Origin: Candidatus Palauibacter poriticola
GTDB lineage: Bacteria; Gemmatimonadota; Gemmatimonadetes; Palauibacterales; Palauibacteraceae
Length of the DNA: 64,000 bases
Assembly: GCA_012270965.1 (NCBI GenBank)
Contig: JAAXHJ010000061.1
Coordinates: 1-64,000 of the forward strand
Direction: 5' to 3'
The position numbers were made by a program, and so were the translations under genes. The notes below the pieces were generated by a model that saw only the letters and a list, made by a program, of their open reading frames with translations, was not told the origin of the DNA and did not search any database. Position 1 is the stretch's first letter, and each line of letters starts with the position of its first letter. Positions 27,708-41,207 of this stretch are shown here, in pieces.

Positions 27708-28052
27708 ATGTCGATACCGCTCGCGCAGCAGCAGTGCATCCCCTGTCGAGGCGGGGTTCCACCCTTGGAGGGGGAGGCCCTCGACGCACTTGCGGAGGAA
27801 CTCGGGGCCGGTTGGCGGGTCGTGGACGGCCACCACCTCGAGAAGGAGTACCGTTTCCCGGACTTCGTGGGGGCGCTCGAATTCGTGAACCGCGTGGGCG
27901 GGATGGCGGAGGAGCAGAACCATCACCCGGACCTGTTCCTCGCGTGGGGACGGGTCGTCGTCCAGATCTGGACGCACAAGATCGACGGGCTGACGGAGAG
28001 TGATTTCGTGTTCGCGGCGAAGGCGGAAACGCTTCACCCACCGCCCGCGTGA
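27708..28052 (+). CDS. 4a-hydroxytetrahydrobiopterin dehydratase
   Basis: 114 residues, the normal length for pterin-4a-carbinolamine dehydratase. The active-site signature is EEQNHHPDLFLAWGRVVVQI, holding the His-His-Pro of the family, and KIDGLTESDFVFAAKAE follows. The enzyme dehydrates 4a-hydroxytetrahydrobiopterin formed by aromatic amino acid hydroxylases; bacterial members may also serve molybdopterin-related pterins. No hydroxylase is visible in this window. The stop overlaps the start of the next gene (GTGA). Confidence 0.93.
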   Translation: MSIPLAQQQCIPCRGGVPPLEGEALDALAEELGAGWRVVDGHHLEKEYRFPDFVGALEFVNRVGGMAEEQNHHPDLFLAWGRVVVQIWTHKIDGLTESDFVFAAKAETLHPPPA

Positions 28053-29287
28053 CCCGCACGATGTCCTCGAGGGCGCCGGAAGAGCGGCGGACTCCCGGGC
28101 GCCGGGTCGGCGCGTATCGCGGTGACGAGCCCGGGCCGCTCGTTCTCTGCATCGCCTCGCTGCACGGCAACGAACCGGCGGGGATGATCGCGCTCGAGCG
28201 CGTCTTCGATGAACTGTCCCGGACCGGGCCTCCCATGCGGGGCGACCTCGTGGGGCTGCGCGGCAACCTTCAGGGGCTGGGAGCCGGTACGCGATTCGTT
28301 GACGAGGATCTGAACCGGGTGTGGCAGCGGGAGCGCGTGGACGCGGTGCTGGAGTCGCTGAAGTCCGGCGGATCGTCCGGGGACGGGGACCGTCGCCCCA
28401 TGGTGGGGAGCGCGGAACTCGCGGAACAGCGGGATCTGCTCGCGGCCATTCGAGAGGAAAGCCGGCGGGCGAGGGGCGCGATTCACGTGCTGGATCTGCA
28501 CACGACCTCCTCGGAGAGCGCGCCCTTCGCGACCGTCGGGGACACGCTCCAGAACCGGGAACTGGCGCTCCGGCTCCCCGTCCCGCTCGTCCTCGGCCTG
28601 GAGGAGCAGATCGACGGCGCGATGCTCCGGTACTTCGACCGCCTCGGGTGGCGCAACATCGGCATCGAGGGGGGGCAGCACGCGGCGGAGTCCTCGATCG
28701 AGGCGCACGAGGACGCGGTGTGGATCATGCTCGAGGCGCTGGGGCTGATCGAGGCGGGGAGTTCGTCCGCCCCGGAGGACCGTCGTGTCCGTCTCGCTCG
28801 GCGGGCGGAGGGTCTGCCTCGGGTCGTCGACGTCCGGTACCGGCACGTCGTGTCCGAGGAGGACGGGTTCCGAATGCACGCCGGGTTCCGGAACTTCGAT
28901 CCGGTTCGGGCCGGAGATGAGGTGGGCGCGGATCGGGGCGGACCCGTGCGGGCGGCGCTCGCCGGGCGGCTCTTTCTGCCGCTCTACCAGCGCCAGGGCG
29001 ACGACGGCTTCTTCATCGTCCGGCGCCTCGCTCCCGCGTGGCTGGCCGTCTCGCGGCTGTTGAGGGTGGCGGGCGCGGACCGGGCCGCCCGCTGGCTTCC
29101 GGGGGTGCGGCCGCACCCCGCTCGAAGCGACGCCGTCGTCGTGGCGCGCTGGGCCCGCAACCGGTGGGTGTTGGGGCTCCTCCACCTCATGGGGTTCACG
29201 GCGCGGGGCGAGAGCGGCGGGGCGGTGATGGTGCGACGCCAGGAAGGGCCCGCCCGCCAGCCGGAGTCTGCGCCCGCGGGCGGTTAG
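28049..29287 (+). CDS. Succinylglutamate desuccinylase/aspartoacylase-family zinc hydrolase
   Basis: 412 residues from a GTG start overlapping the pterin dehydratase stop. Zinc ligands are in CIASLHGNEPAGM (His39 and Glu42) and a later LDLHTTSSE gives the third, as in the M14-like AstE/AspA family. A substrate-binding segment NIGIEGGQHA and a C-terminal β-domain are also present. The length exceeds AstE (about 320) because of an extra C-terminal region of ~110 residues, Arg-rich and without recognised function. The reaction is probably deacylation of an N-acyl amino acid, but no arginine catabolic genes are nearby. Confidence 0.85.
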   Translation: MTRTMSSRAPEERRTPGRRVGAYRGDEPGPLVLCIASLHGNEPAGMIALERVFDELSRTGPPMRGDLVGLRGNLQGLGAGTRFVDEDLNRVWQRERVDAVLESLKSGGSSGDGDRRPMVGSAELAEQRDLLAAIREESRRARGAIHVLDLHTTSSESAPFATVGDTLQNRELALRLPVPLVLGLEEQIDGAMLRYFDRLGWRNIGIEGGQHAAESSIEAHEDAVWIMLEALGLIEAGSSSAPEDRRVRLARRAEGLPRVVDVRYRHVVSEEDGFRMHAGFRNFDPVRAGDEVGADRGGPVRAALAGRLFLPLYQRQGDDGFFIVRRLAPAWLAVSRLLRVAGADRAARWLPGVRPHPARSDAVVVARWARNRWVLGLLHLMGFTARGESGGAVMVRRQEGPARQPESAPAGG

Positions 29288-29293
29288 CGACCC

Positions 29294-32200
29294 GTGGCTC
29301 GTCGCCCACCCCGGTTCGGAACCCGGGCCGCCGCGCCCGCGCTCGCGGGCGCCGCCGTGTGGGTGGGCGCCTGCGGAACGGACGTCACGCCGCCGGAGCC
29401 GCCAGCCAACCGGAGTCCGGTGGCGGTGGGCGCTTTTCCCGACCTCGACGTGCGGCTCGGGCACCCGGCGGTCATCGAGGTGGCTCCCTGGTTCCGCGAT
29501 CCGGACGGCGATGCGCTGACGTTCGCCGCGAGGTCGCTCGACGCCGGCGTGGCCCGCACGACGGTTGCCGGAGACCGGGTGACGGTGGAGGGGGTGGGGC
29601 CGGGATCCGCGACGGTGGAGGTGACGGCCCGCGACGGCGGCGGGCTCTCGGTCGCGCAGCGCTTCGAGGCGACGGTCGGGGTCGGGGTCGCGCTCTCGCT
29701 GGGCGTGGCGCAAGCGCGGGAGGGCGGCGTCGCGCGCGTCGAAGTCGTGCTCGACGAGGCGGCGGAGGCGCCGCTGGCCGTGCGCTATACGCTGGGCGTG
29801 GACGACGCGCGGCTGACGTACGACGCGGATTCGGCGGACGTACTCGGCGCGGGCGGGGGCGAGGTCGAAGTCCCCGCGGGAGCGAGCGGCGCCGTCATCG
29901 AGATCCGTATCGCGGACGACGACGAGATCGAGCCGCCCCGGGAGGTCCTCACCCTTGTACTCGAGCGGCCCGCTAGCGGGAGCGGCTTCGTGCTCGCCCC
30001 TCCCTCGAGCGCCGTGGTCGTCATCCGGGAGGGAGTGTGTGACCGGACGGCCGCCGTGCGCGACGCGATCGTGCGCGGGCTGCGGGCCGACGACTGCACC
30101 GCCCCCGACGGCCAAGCGCTGGCCGAACTCCGCTCTCTCAGGATCAGACCGCGGGAGCCGGACCCCGGCACGGGAACGGGAGCCGCCCCCGGCACACTGC
30201 GTGGCGCCGACCTAAGCGCCCTCTCCGGCCTGGAATGGCTCTCGCTCCGGGACTACCGGCTGGGGGCGCTTCCTCCTCGGGCCTTCTCCGATCTCTCCAG
30301 TCTGGAGGTGCTCGACCTCGCGGGTAACCTGATCGCCGACCTGCCGCCGGGGGTGTTCGCGGGCCTCCGCAGGCTGGAATGGCTCTCCCTGGTCGACAAT
30401 CGGCTGGGCGCGCTTCCGGCGGGCGTATTCGGCGACCTCGCCGGCCTGCGGGAGCTGTTTCTGCAGGATAACGAGCTGCGCGTCCTGCCCCCGGGCGCGC
30501 TCACGGGCCTCTTGAGCCTGGAACGGCTCGCCCTGGGGGGGAACGAGACCGCCTTCGCCTTCACCGTGCGGCTTGCCCGAACGGACGACGAGGATCCGAC
30601 CGCTCCGGGCCCCGCCACGATCGAGGCCCGCATCTTGGAGGGCGCGCCCTTCGACGTCCGGCTCCCGCTGCTCGCCCAGGGCGGGACGCTCTCGGTCGAC
30701 TCGGTCCTCGTGCGCGCGGGCACCACGGCGAGCGCCGCCGTGACGCTCGCTCCCGGCGGCGGCGGTGCCCCGGTCTCCGTGACCGTTGGCACGGAGGAGG
30801 CGCTGGCCGAAGCCTGCGCGGATCGTTGCGACGGTTTCGATCTCGTCGCGGGGGATCCGCTCGTCGTGTCCAACCCCGCCTCGGTCACGATGTCCGTCCC
30901 GTATGCGTATCTCACGCAGGCGGCCCAGGATCGGGAGGGCGGCGTGCCGCTGGTCGCGAACCGGCGCGCCCTCCTTCGCGTCTTCGCCACCGCCGATGAG
31001 GTCAACGGCTTCCGGCCCCCGGCCGCGGCGACCTTCTTCCGCCACGGAGTGGAGACGTACCGGACGGAGCTTGACCCTCCCGGCGGGGGGATCCCGCTCG
31101 CGGTGGACGAGAGCCGGCTCGAACGGTCCTTCAACGCCGTCATACCGGGCCACGTGCTGCGGCCGGGCGTGAGCATGGTCGCGGAACTGGATCCGGAGGG
31201 GGCGCTTCCCCTAGCCCCGTCGAGCCGGTCCCGGTTTCCGGCCGAGGGCCGGCACGATCTCGACGTTCGGGCCGTACCCCCGCTGCGCGTGACGCTCGTT
31301 CCCGTGCAGTACCATTCGGATGCGAACCGGGACGTGAATTCGGGCGTGGCGGCGTTCGCGAGCGAACTCGCGGCGGCGGGCGCGGGAGGGGGCTCGGCCG
31401 TTTCCCGGAGCGTGCTGCGCTACGCCCGCACGGTGCTCCCGGTCGGAGAGCTGCACGCGACGCTCCGCGAACCCTACCACACGTGGGCGGACACCTCGGA
31501 GGCGGGGGTCGTCGGCCTGATCGGCGAGATCGAACTGCTCCGCATGATGGAGGCGGAAGACCCCCGCGAGCACTACAGCGGGATTTTCGGAGTTCCGAAG
31601 CCCGTCTCCCGGCACCCCGACGCGTACTGGACCGACGGTCTCGGGATGCTGGGCGGACGAAGCTCCCTCACGGGCTCGCACGGTCCGGACGGCCTGCCGC
31701 AGAGGACGGGCCGTCTCCGCCTCGTGTTCGCGCACGAGCTGGGACACAACTTCGGGCGTCCGCATACGCCCTGCGACGAACCCGTCACCGACCCCGGGAT
31801 GGTGGATCCCGACTATCCGTGGCCCGATGGCCAGATCGGGGTGTGGGGACACGATTTCGGGGACCGTGACGACGACGGTGGCGGCAACGGGACGGACCTG
31901 GGACATCTGTTCAGTCCGGACCGTTACCGGGATCTGATGTCCTATTGCTATCCGCAGTGGATCAGCGACTACAGCTTCACCCGGATGCTGGAGTTCCGCC
32001 TCGAGGACGCCGGCGGCGCCGGGATGTCGGCAGCGGCGCGCACAGCGGCGGCGGACCGCCGAAACGGGCGGGGCAACATGCTCCTTCTCTGGGGCGGCGT
32101 CGACGATGGCGAACTGCGGCTGGAACCCGCCTTCGTATATCCGGCCACCGCGCGCCTTCCCTCGTCGGCCGGCCCGTACCACCTGTCGGGCCACGATGAG

Positions 32201-32545
32201 GCGGGGCGGACCCTGTTCTCGTTCGGCTTCTCGCCGACCCCGGTCGCAGGCGCGAACCACGGCAGCAACCACGGCGGGAACCACGGCCGGATCCGGGCGT
32301 TCGCCTTCGCGATCCCCTTCGACCCCGCCTGGACGGAGACGCTTGATCGCCTCACGCTGCGCGGCCCGGAGGGATCGACGTCATTGGATCGGGCTCGCGG
32401 GGGTCGCGCCGCGTTAATCATCGACCGCGCCACGGGCCGGGTCCGCAGCATCGTCCGGCACTGGCCCGGCCCGGCACCGCCCACGCAGGCGAAGGACGGA
32501 AGTGGGGTTCGAGTCCTACACGGCCTCCCGCGCCGACCGGACTAA
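29294..32545 (+). CDS. Lipoprotein with Calx-β-like, LRR and metzincin protease domains
   Basis: 1083 residues from GTG. A lipobox (VWVGACGTD) ends the signal. Order: cadherin/Ig-like domain (~40-120), Calx-β-like domain (~125-240), leucine-rich repeats (~280-420; LEWLSLRDYRLGALPPRAFS, LEVLDLAGNLIADLPPGVFA and two more), linker, then a metzincin zinc protease. The catalytic motif is HELGHNFGRPH at 814-824, and DLMSYCYPQWIS supplies the Met-turn. LRRs joined to a reprolysin-like protease on one lipoprotein suggest a surface-exposed enzyme that recognises a host or neighbour protein. The C-terminal ~150 residues are β-rich with Asn-His-Gly repeats (NHGSNHGGNHG). Confidence 0.88.
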   Translation: MARRPPRFGTRAAAPALAGAAVWVGACGTDVTPPEPPANRSPVAVGAFPDLDVRLGHPAVIEVAPWFRDPDGDALTFAARSLDAGVARTTVAGDRVTVEGVGPGSATVEVTARDGGGLSVAQRFEATVGVGVALSLGVAQAREGGVARVEVVLDEAAEAPLAVRYTLGVDDARLTYDADSADVLGAGGGEVEVPAGASGAVIEIRIADDDEIEPPREVLTLVLERPASGSGFVLAPPSSAVVVIREGVCDRTAAVRDAIVRGLRADDCTAPDGQALAELRSLRIRPREPDPGTGTGAAPGTLRGADLSALSGLEWLSLRDYRLGALPPRAFSDLSSLEVLDLAGNLIADLPPGVFAGLRRLEWLSLVDNRLGALPAGVFGDLAGLRELFLQDNELRVLPPGALTGLLSLERLALGGNETAFAFTVRLARTDDEDPTAPGPATIEARILEGAPFDVRLPLLAQGGTLSVDSVLVRAGTTASAAVTLAPGGGGAPVSVTVGTEEALAEACADRCDGFDLVAGDPLVVSNPASVTMSVPYAYLTQAAQDREGGVPLVANRRALLRVFATADEVNGFRPPAAATFFRHGVETYRTELDPPGGGIPLAVDESRLERSFNAVIPGHVLRPGVSMVAELDPEGALPLAPSSRSRFPAEGRHDLDVRAVPPLRVTLVPVQYHSDANRDVNSGVAAFASELAAAGAGGGSAVSRSVLRYARTVLPVGELHATLREPYHTWADTSEAGVVGLIGEIELLRMMEAEDPREHYSGIFGVPKPVSRHPDAYWTDGLGMLGGRSSLTGSHGPDGLPQRTGRLRLVFAHELGHNFGRPHTPCDEPVTDPGMVDPDYPWPDGQIGVWGHDFGDRDDDGGGNGTDLGHLFSPDRYRDLMSYCYPQWISDYSFTRMLEFRLEDAGGAGMSAAARTAAADRRNGRGNMLLLWGGVDDGELRLEPAFVYPATARLPSSAGPYHLSGHDEAGRTLFSFGFSPTPVAGANHGSNHGGNHGRIRAFAFAIPFDPAWTETLDRLTLRGPEGSTSLDRARGGRAALIIDRATGRVRSIVRHWPGPAPPTQAKDGSGVRVLHGLPRRPD

Positions 32546-32637
32546 GAACCGCAGCACGCGATCCATGCTCCGAGAGACGATCGATGCTCCGAGGCACGCG
32601 ATCCAAGCTCCGACGGAGTGGTTCGCCCGCGACGGCT

Positions 32638-32973
32638 CTACGGATTCACGGCCGTTCCCGCCCCGCCCCGGGCCGAGACGGTACCGCGCCCCCGAAGCGC
32701 CTCCTTGATGCTGAGCAGCCGGGCGTCAACGCCATCCAGCCGCCGCTCCACGCCGTCCAGCCGCTGTTTCACCCCGTCGATCCCTGCTTCGAGCGGCTGT
32801 TCCGCGCCGTCAATCCTTGCCTCGAGCCGGCGTCCCGCACCATCGATCTTGGCTTCGACGGCACCCATACGCGCACCGAGATGCCATACACCGCCGAACC
32901 ACAGGGACAGCAGCGTCATGAGAATCGCGAGCCCACCCGCACCCGCGATCCACCGATCCGGATTCCTCATCAT
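32638..32973 (-). CDS. Small membrane-anchored coiled-coil protein
   Basis: 111 residues. One N-terminal membrane helix (IAGAGGLAILMTLLSLWFGG) is followed by heptad-like repeats (MGAVEAKIDGAGRRLEARID, LEAGIDGVKQRLDGVERRLD). An AAGGAAGG sequence lies just before ATG 32973, which supports translation. No enzymatic motif is seen. It resembles the heptad-repeat protein at 57090-57515 in style, not in sequence. Between its stop and the previous gene are two imperfect copies of a GCACGCGATCCA(T/A)GCTCCGA unit. Confidence 0.65.
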   Translation of the reverse strand: MMRNPDRWIAGAGGLAILMTLLSLWFGGVWHLGARMGAVEAKIDGAGRRLEARIDGAEQPLEAGIDGVKQRLDGVERRLDGVDARLLSIKEALRGRGTVSARGGAGTAVNP

Positions 32974-33179
32974 CGCCCTTCCTTCTCCGCTCCCGGCGTC
33001 TCCATTTCAATACACTGTCCCCCCCCCGCATCCGCCGCCTTGTTCTCGGGAGGGGCGCAGCTCATCGGGTCGCTACGAGGCGGACGAGCGTTATATTGGC
33101 CGATCAGATTCCATGACGCGGAGAGATGACCCGTGAACGGCTTGCTGATCGTCAAGTACAAGCTGGGAGGGAACGACTG

Positions 33180-33392
33180 ATGCACAAGTACGAAATCATT
33201 CTCTACTGGAGCAACGAAGATGAGGCCTTCGTCGCCGAGGCACCGGAGTTGCCCGGTTGCATGGCGCACGGAGCCGATCACGAGAGCGCGTTGGGAAACA
33301 TCAAAGACGCCATGCAGTTCTGGATCGAACGCGCACGGGAGTTGGGACGGCCCGTGCCGGAACCCAAGGGCGCGCGCCTGATGCTGGCGTGA
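33180..33392 (+). CDS. HicB-like antitoxin, solitary
   Basis: 70 residues: KYEIILYWSNEDEAFVAEAP, ELPGCMAHGADHESALGNIK, then FWIERARELGRPVPEPKG. This is a classic HicB-type RNase-H-like half domain. ATG 33180 overlaps the stop of a 15-codon open frame by one base and follows GGGAGGGAACG. No HicA toxin is visible on either side, so it is a solitary HicB-like protein, perhaps a relic or a regulator. It lacks a C-terminal DNA-binding domain. The type I-G cas operon begins about 180 bp downstream on the same strand. Confidence 0.85.
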   Translation: MHKYEIILYWSNEDEAFVAEAPELPGCMAHGADHESALGNIKDAMQFWIERARELGRPVPEPKGARLMLA

Positions 33393-33567
33393 CCAGCTCC
33401 GGAACCGACGTCGAGCTCATGTCGCATTCATTGCCGACCGATTCGCGAGACGAGTGCGGATGGGCCTTCCCGCTCGACCCGGCTCCGGCTATCATGGTCG
33501 CCCGATCTTGGGCGGTCGACGGATTCGCGGACGCCCCCGGCTTGCCGCCATCGCGCAGTCCCCGGAG

Positions 33568-36172
33568 TTGACCACGATCAAGCATTCCACCCAACCGGCG
33601 CGGCAGCCTCGCTTCGAGGACCTGTTCCATGCGGCGTTCGACGCCGAGACCAGACCTTTTGAATGGCAGCGCACACTCGCCGGACGTGACTTACCGTCTG
33701 TGCTGGTCGCGCCGACCGGATCGGGGAAGACCGCGGGCGTGACCTTGGCGTGGGCCTACCAACGACTCGTTAAACCGGAAACCACACCCAGAAGGCTCGT
33801 TTGGTGCCTGCCGATGCGCACCCTCGTGGAGCAGACCGCAGACCACGTCCAGCGGTGGCTGAGGAATCTGGCAGGAGCGGGGATGGACGACGGTGGCACC
33901 CTCCCTCTCACGACGGATGTCCACCTCCTGATGGGCGGTGCAGATTCCGGTGACTGGATCGAGAAACCGGAGCGGCCCGCGATCCTCATAGGAACCCAAG
34001 ACATGTTGCTCAGCCGCGCTCTCATGCGCGGCTATGCGTCATCCCGACCGATCTGGCCGATGGAGTTCGCGATGCTCCATCAGGAGACTCAATGGGTTTT
34101 TGACGAAGTGCAACTGATGGGGGCCGGAGGGGCCACGTCGGCGCAGTTGGAAGCTTTTCGCCGCCAAGAATACGAGAGAGCCGAGCGAGAGGGTGCGCCG
34201 GCCGGGCGTTCCTGCCGGAGCCTGTGGATCTCCGCAACGCTACGGCCGGAGTGGCTCCGAACGGTTGACCATCCCACACCGACCGAAGTGATGCAGGTCA
34301 ACCCGTCGGCTGAGAACGACGACGGGCTCCTCGTGCTGGCGCAAGCCCCAAAGCGACTTGCGGTCGCTGCGGATGCGCCGCAGTCGAAGACTGCCGCCGA
34401 TGAGAAGGCTTATCTAGGTCGCCTCGCAACGTCGGTAGTTGACGCTCACCGTGCGGGCTACATGACACTCGTCATCGTCAACCAAGTCAAGCGGGCGCAG
34501 GCCCTGCACGACCGGGTTGCCAAGGTTCTGAGGGCTCGCCGGAGTCCCGTTCCCGCTCTCGCCCTTCTCCACTCACGGTTTCGTCCGGCGGACCGCAGGC
34601 GCGAAATGGACAGCGTTGTGGGTGCTGGCGCGCAAGGCAACATCATCGTGATCGCCACCCAAGCAGTGGAGGCCGGGGTCGACATCTCCGCCGCCGTAAT
34701 GTTTTCCGAGCTCGCACCCTGGGCTTCCATGGTGCAGAGGTTCGGGCGCGTGAACCGGCGTGCGGAGGTGGACGGCGGTGCCCAAGTGTTCTGGATCGAC
34801 CTGTTGGGGAAGCTCCAAGGGGACGATAAGGCGGTTGAGAAACAAGCGAATACTCTGTCGCGACCCTACAAGGTCGATGAGCTGCGCGAAGCGCGCGAGG
34901 AGCTTTTCTCACTCGCCGACGCGGCGCCGATCCACCTTCCACCGCCCGGAGATAGCGATCCCCCGATTCGAGTGATCCGCCGGAAGGATCTCGATGATCT
35001 CTTCGACACGGACGCCGATCTGACGGGCTTTGACGTCGATGTCTCTCCTTACGTACGCGACGCCGATGACACCGACATCAGGGTCTTCTGGCGGAAATTC
35101 CCGATATCGGGCGAGTCGCCGCCCAAGGCGGGCGCGGCGGAGCTGTGCGCGATACCGATCGGAGCGGCCCGAAAGTGGATGAAGCCCCTCGGAAGGGTCT
35201 CGGGATCTGCCGTTTTCTTCGTGCGCGATCCCCAGTGGAGACGCCGCGATGGTCGTGTCGGACCCGGACCGCCGGGGTGGACGCCGCTCCGTGACCCACC
35301 GTGGCCGGGATTGACGGTTCTGGCCGATGCGCGGGCGGGCGGGTATTTGGACCGGCTCGGATTCACCGGCAATCGAAAGGATGAGCCGTCGCCGGTTGAC
35401 TCGCCCGTAGGAGCCGTCACGGAGCCCGGAAGATCGACAGGTCATCGCCCGGGTGACGAGGCGGACGGACACGAGGACGACTCGCTGAGCGAGACCGGTT
35501 TTCCGGTCCTTCTCACAGATCACCTGCATCATGTCGCTCATGAGGCGTCCGTACTCTGTCGGGTGCTCGGACTGGATGCGCGGACGACGGAGCTGATCGT
35601 CCGGGCCGCCCGCTGGCACGACTTGGGGAAGGCGCACGAGGTTTTTCAAGATACGATGCGGAGAGGGCTGGACGGCTACGACCATTCGGTCCCCCAGGAT
35701 GCCTTTCTGGCCAAGACGATAAGCGGGAATCTTCGACACCAACGCGCCTATTATCGACACGAACTCGCGTCCGCGCTGGCGTTTCTGGCTCACGAAGGGT
35801 GGTCACGAGACGCCGACTTGGGTGCCTATCTCATCGCCGCGCACCACGGCAAGGTACGCATGAACCTGCGGGCCCTGCCTCGCGAGTCGGCCCCGAAGGA
35901 TGCCTCACGTGCGGATGCCCGGTTTGCAAGGGGAGTGTGGGAAGACGATGAATTGCCGGCTTTGACACTCGGCGACGGCCAGCGGTGGCCCGGCGGACCC
36001 CTGACTCTAGCGATCATGGAACTTGGCCGCGACGATGAGACGAAGGAGAGCTGGACCGAACGCACGCGCGAGTTGCTGTCGCACCTCGGCCCGTTCCGAC
36101 TGGCGTGGCTGGAGACCATCCTGCGAGTCGCGGACTGGCGGGCGTCGCGAAAGGAGACAGTGGGAGAGTACG

Positions 36173-36183
<11 letters not shown>
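33568..36183 (+). CDS. cas3: Type I-G CRISPR helicase/nuclease Cas3
   Basis: About 871 residues. Helicase first: Walker A VLVAPTGSGKTAG (51-55) and Walker B WVFDEVQLMG (DEVQ in place of DEAH), then motif VI in MVQRFGRVNRRAE. The HD nuclease domain is C-terminal (ARWHDLGKAHEVFQ), the opposite order to the commoner HD-first Cas3 and normal for type I-G (formerly I-U). It unwinds and degrades target DNA after recruitment by Cascade. The N-terminus is uncertain: TTG 33568 is chosen because family similarity begins just after it; GTG 33454 or ATG 33460 would add a non-conserved leader. The stop overlaps the csx17 start by 11 bp. Confidence 0.95.
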
Positions 36184-39497
<3,314 letters not shown>

Positions 39498-39501
39498 CCT
39501 C

Positions 39502-41184
39502 GTGTTCGGACTCGCCTTCCGATTCCCGGCCGGACGTTACCACGCCACGCCGTGGGGACGGAACGTCAACGAAGCCGATGTGGCGTGGCCGCCGGAGCCT
39601 TGGCGGATTCTGCGAGCGCTCGTCGCCTGCTTCTGGAGAAAGGGCGACCGCGAACGCTGGGCTGAGGACGACTTGGCTCGACTGATTGACATCCTAGCCG
39701 AGGACCTTCCTGTTTTTTGCCTGCCGGAGGGTGCAATCCATGCCCACACGCGACATTATATGCCGATCCGCAAAGGGAAATCTGAATCGACAACCTTGGT
39801 ATTTGACGCCTTCCTTCGCCTGCGTGAGAGCGCGGAAGTGGTTGCGGTCTGGCGGGACACGACGCTCGATGACGATCTGCTGGGTCTCGCGCGAGACCTT
39901 GCGTCCGGTATGGGATACCTAGGGCGTGCGGAGAGTTGGACGGAGTGCCGGGTCGTCACGGAAGTAGATGTGGAACCGAACTGCGGCCCCGCCAAATTCG
40001 AGTTTTTCGGGCAGGCGCTTCGGGTACTGGTGCCACGCTCTCCCGCGTCGTACCAAGCCGAACGAGATCGTCTGATCGACCGGGAGACGAAGCGGCTTCG
40101 CGAGCAGTCGAAGCAGGCGCTGACCGAACGTGCCTTACAAGCCAAGCTCGATCGCTCCTTTCGGGCGAACAGTGGTGTTCACACGCTTCCACCGCAGCTG
40201 CTCGATGCGCTTTCGATCGACACTTCCGACCTGCAGAATCGCAGGTGGAACCGGCCCCCGGCCGCCGACGAGGTCATCTACGCTCGAAGCCCGGCAGCCG
40301 CCCCCGGGGTTATCGGCCTCGCTCGCCACAGTCGCGGCAGGATGCGAAGGAACATGTCCGACGAGCCTACCGTAGCCCGGTACCTTCTCGCGGGACGGCC
40401 GCTGCCTCGCATGGAAGACGCCGTGAAGATCGGCGAGGTAATGCGCACGGCGACCATGTCGAAGTTCGGCTGGGCGACCGACGAGGCGTCAGGGAAGCGG
40501 ATTCCCCGAGCGCCTTGGCAGATCTCGGGGCGCGATGAGAGAAACCGGCCGCTGCGGAATCCCACGCATCCCCACGCCTTTTGGCTGCCCGAAGACGCGG
40601 ACGGCGACGGTCGGATCGACCACGTTGTCGTTTACATTGCCGACGGCATGAACGCGGCGATTCGGTCCCGACTCGACCGCGTTACGCGAATCTGGACGGC
40701 GCCCCGTGGCGGCCTCATTCAACCTCAACCTAGCGAGACCCCCAAGGCTGACGAGTGGCGCCTTGCGTTGGAGGGGTTCGGTAACCCGAAGGACTTCATC
40801 GGGAGCTCGCCGCTCCTCGGGCGGTCGCGTCGCTGGAGGAGCCTGACTCCCTTCATGGCTTCCGGGCACCTGAAGAAGGGCGGGTATCGCCGCGAAGTGC
40901 TCAGGTTGATGGAACGGCGGGGCATCGATACGGAAGGCGTGACAGTCACGGAGCGGAAGGAGATCGTGGTGGGCGGCACGTCGAGAAGGGCGCTGAACTT
41001 CCACCGGTTCCGGTCTCGCGGGCGAGAGCCGCAGCTCGACAGCTCGGGAGCGCTGTTGGAGATCGAGTTTCCGCAGGAGTTCGCTGGGCCGTTGGCGCTG
41101 GGGTACGCCTGTCACTTCGGGCTCGGAATGTTCGGGGCGAGACAGGAATTGTACGCTCGGGCGGGCGAATTCAGGGAGCCGTGA
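39502..41184 (+). CDS. csb2: Type I-G Csb2 (Cas5-Cas6 fusion)
   Basis: 560 residues from GTG 39502. The N-terminal Cas5-like part begins FGLAFRFPAGRYHATPWGRN, then WPPEPWRILRALVACFW, which is diagnostic of GSU0054/Csb2. The C-terminal part ends in a Gly-rich Cas6-like loop GYACHFGLGMFG. The fusion caps the crRNA 5' handle and supplies the repeat-specific RNase that makes crRNA. No separate cas6 gene exists in the window, so this protein probably also processes the crRNAs used by the adjacent Cmr complex. This is the last gene of the rightward operon and converges with cmr6. Confidence 0.94.
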   Translation: MFGLAFRFPAGRYHATPWGRNVNEADVAWPPEPWRILRALVACFWRKGDRERWAEDDLARLIDILAEDLPVFCLPEGAIHAHTRHYMPIRKGKSESTTLVFDAFLRLRESAEVVAVWRDTTLDDDLLGLARDLASGMGYLGRAESWTECRVVTEVDVEPNCGPAKFEFFGQALRVLVPRSPASYQAERDRLIDRETKRLREQSKQALTERALQAKLDRSFRANSGVHTLPPQLLDALSIDTSDLQNRRWNRPPAADEVIYARSPAAAPGVIGLARHSRGRMRRNMSDEPTVARYLLAGRPLPRMEDAVKIGEVMRTATMSKFGWATDEASGKRIPRAPWQISGRDERNRPLRNPTHPHAFWLPEDADGDGRIDHVVVYIADGMNAAIRSRLDRVTRIWTAPRGGLIQPQPSETPKADEWRLALEGFGNPKDFIGSSPLLGRSRRWRSLTPFMASGHLKKGGYRREVLRLMERRGIDTEGVTVTERKEIVVGGTSRRALNFHRFRSRGREPQLDSSGALLEIEFPQEFAGPLALGYACHFGLGMFGARQELYARAGEFREP

Positions 41185-41207
41185 CACCGAAATGATGCTA
41201 TTGAAGA

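Noticed and set aside
32500-32530. tRNA T-arm-like sequence GTGGGGTTCGAGTCCTAC
   Set aside because: The stem-loop looks like a TψC arm, but no acceptor, D-arm or anticodon arm is found upstream and it lies in the coding end of the LRR-metzincin gene. It could be a chance match or a partial attachment site, without support.
33005-33035. Nine-C homopolymer upstream of HicB as a phase-variable tract
   Set aside because: It lies in non-coding DNA, not inside a gene or a clear promoter, so there is no basis for phase variation.
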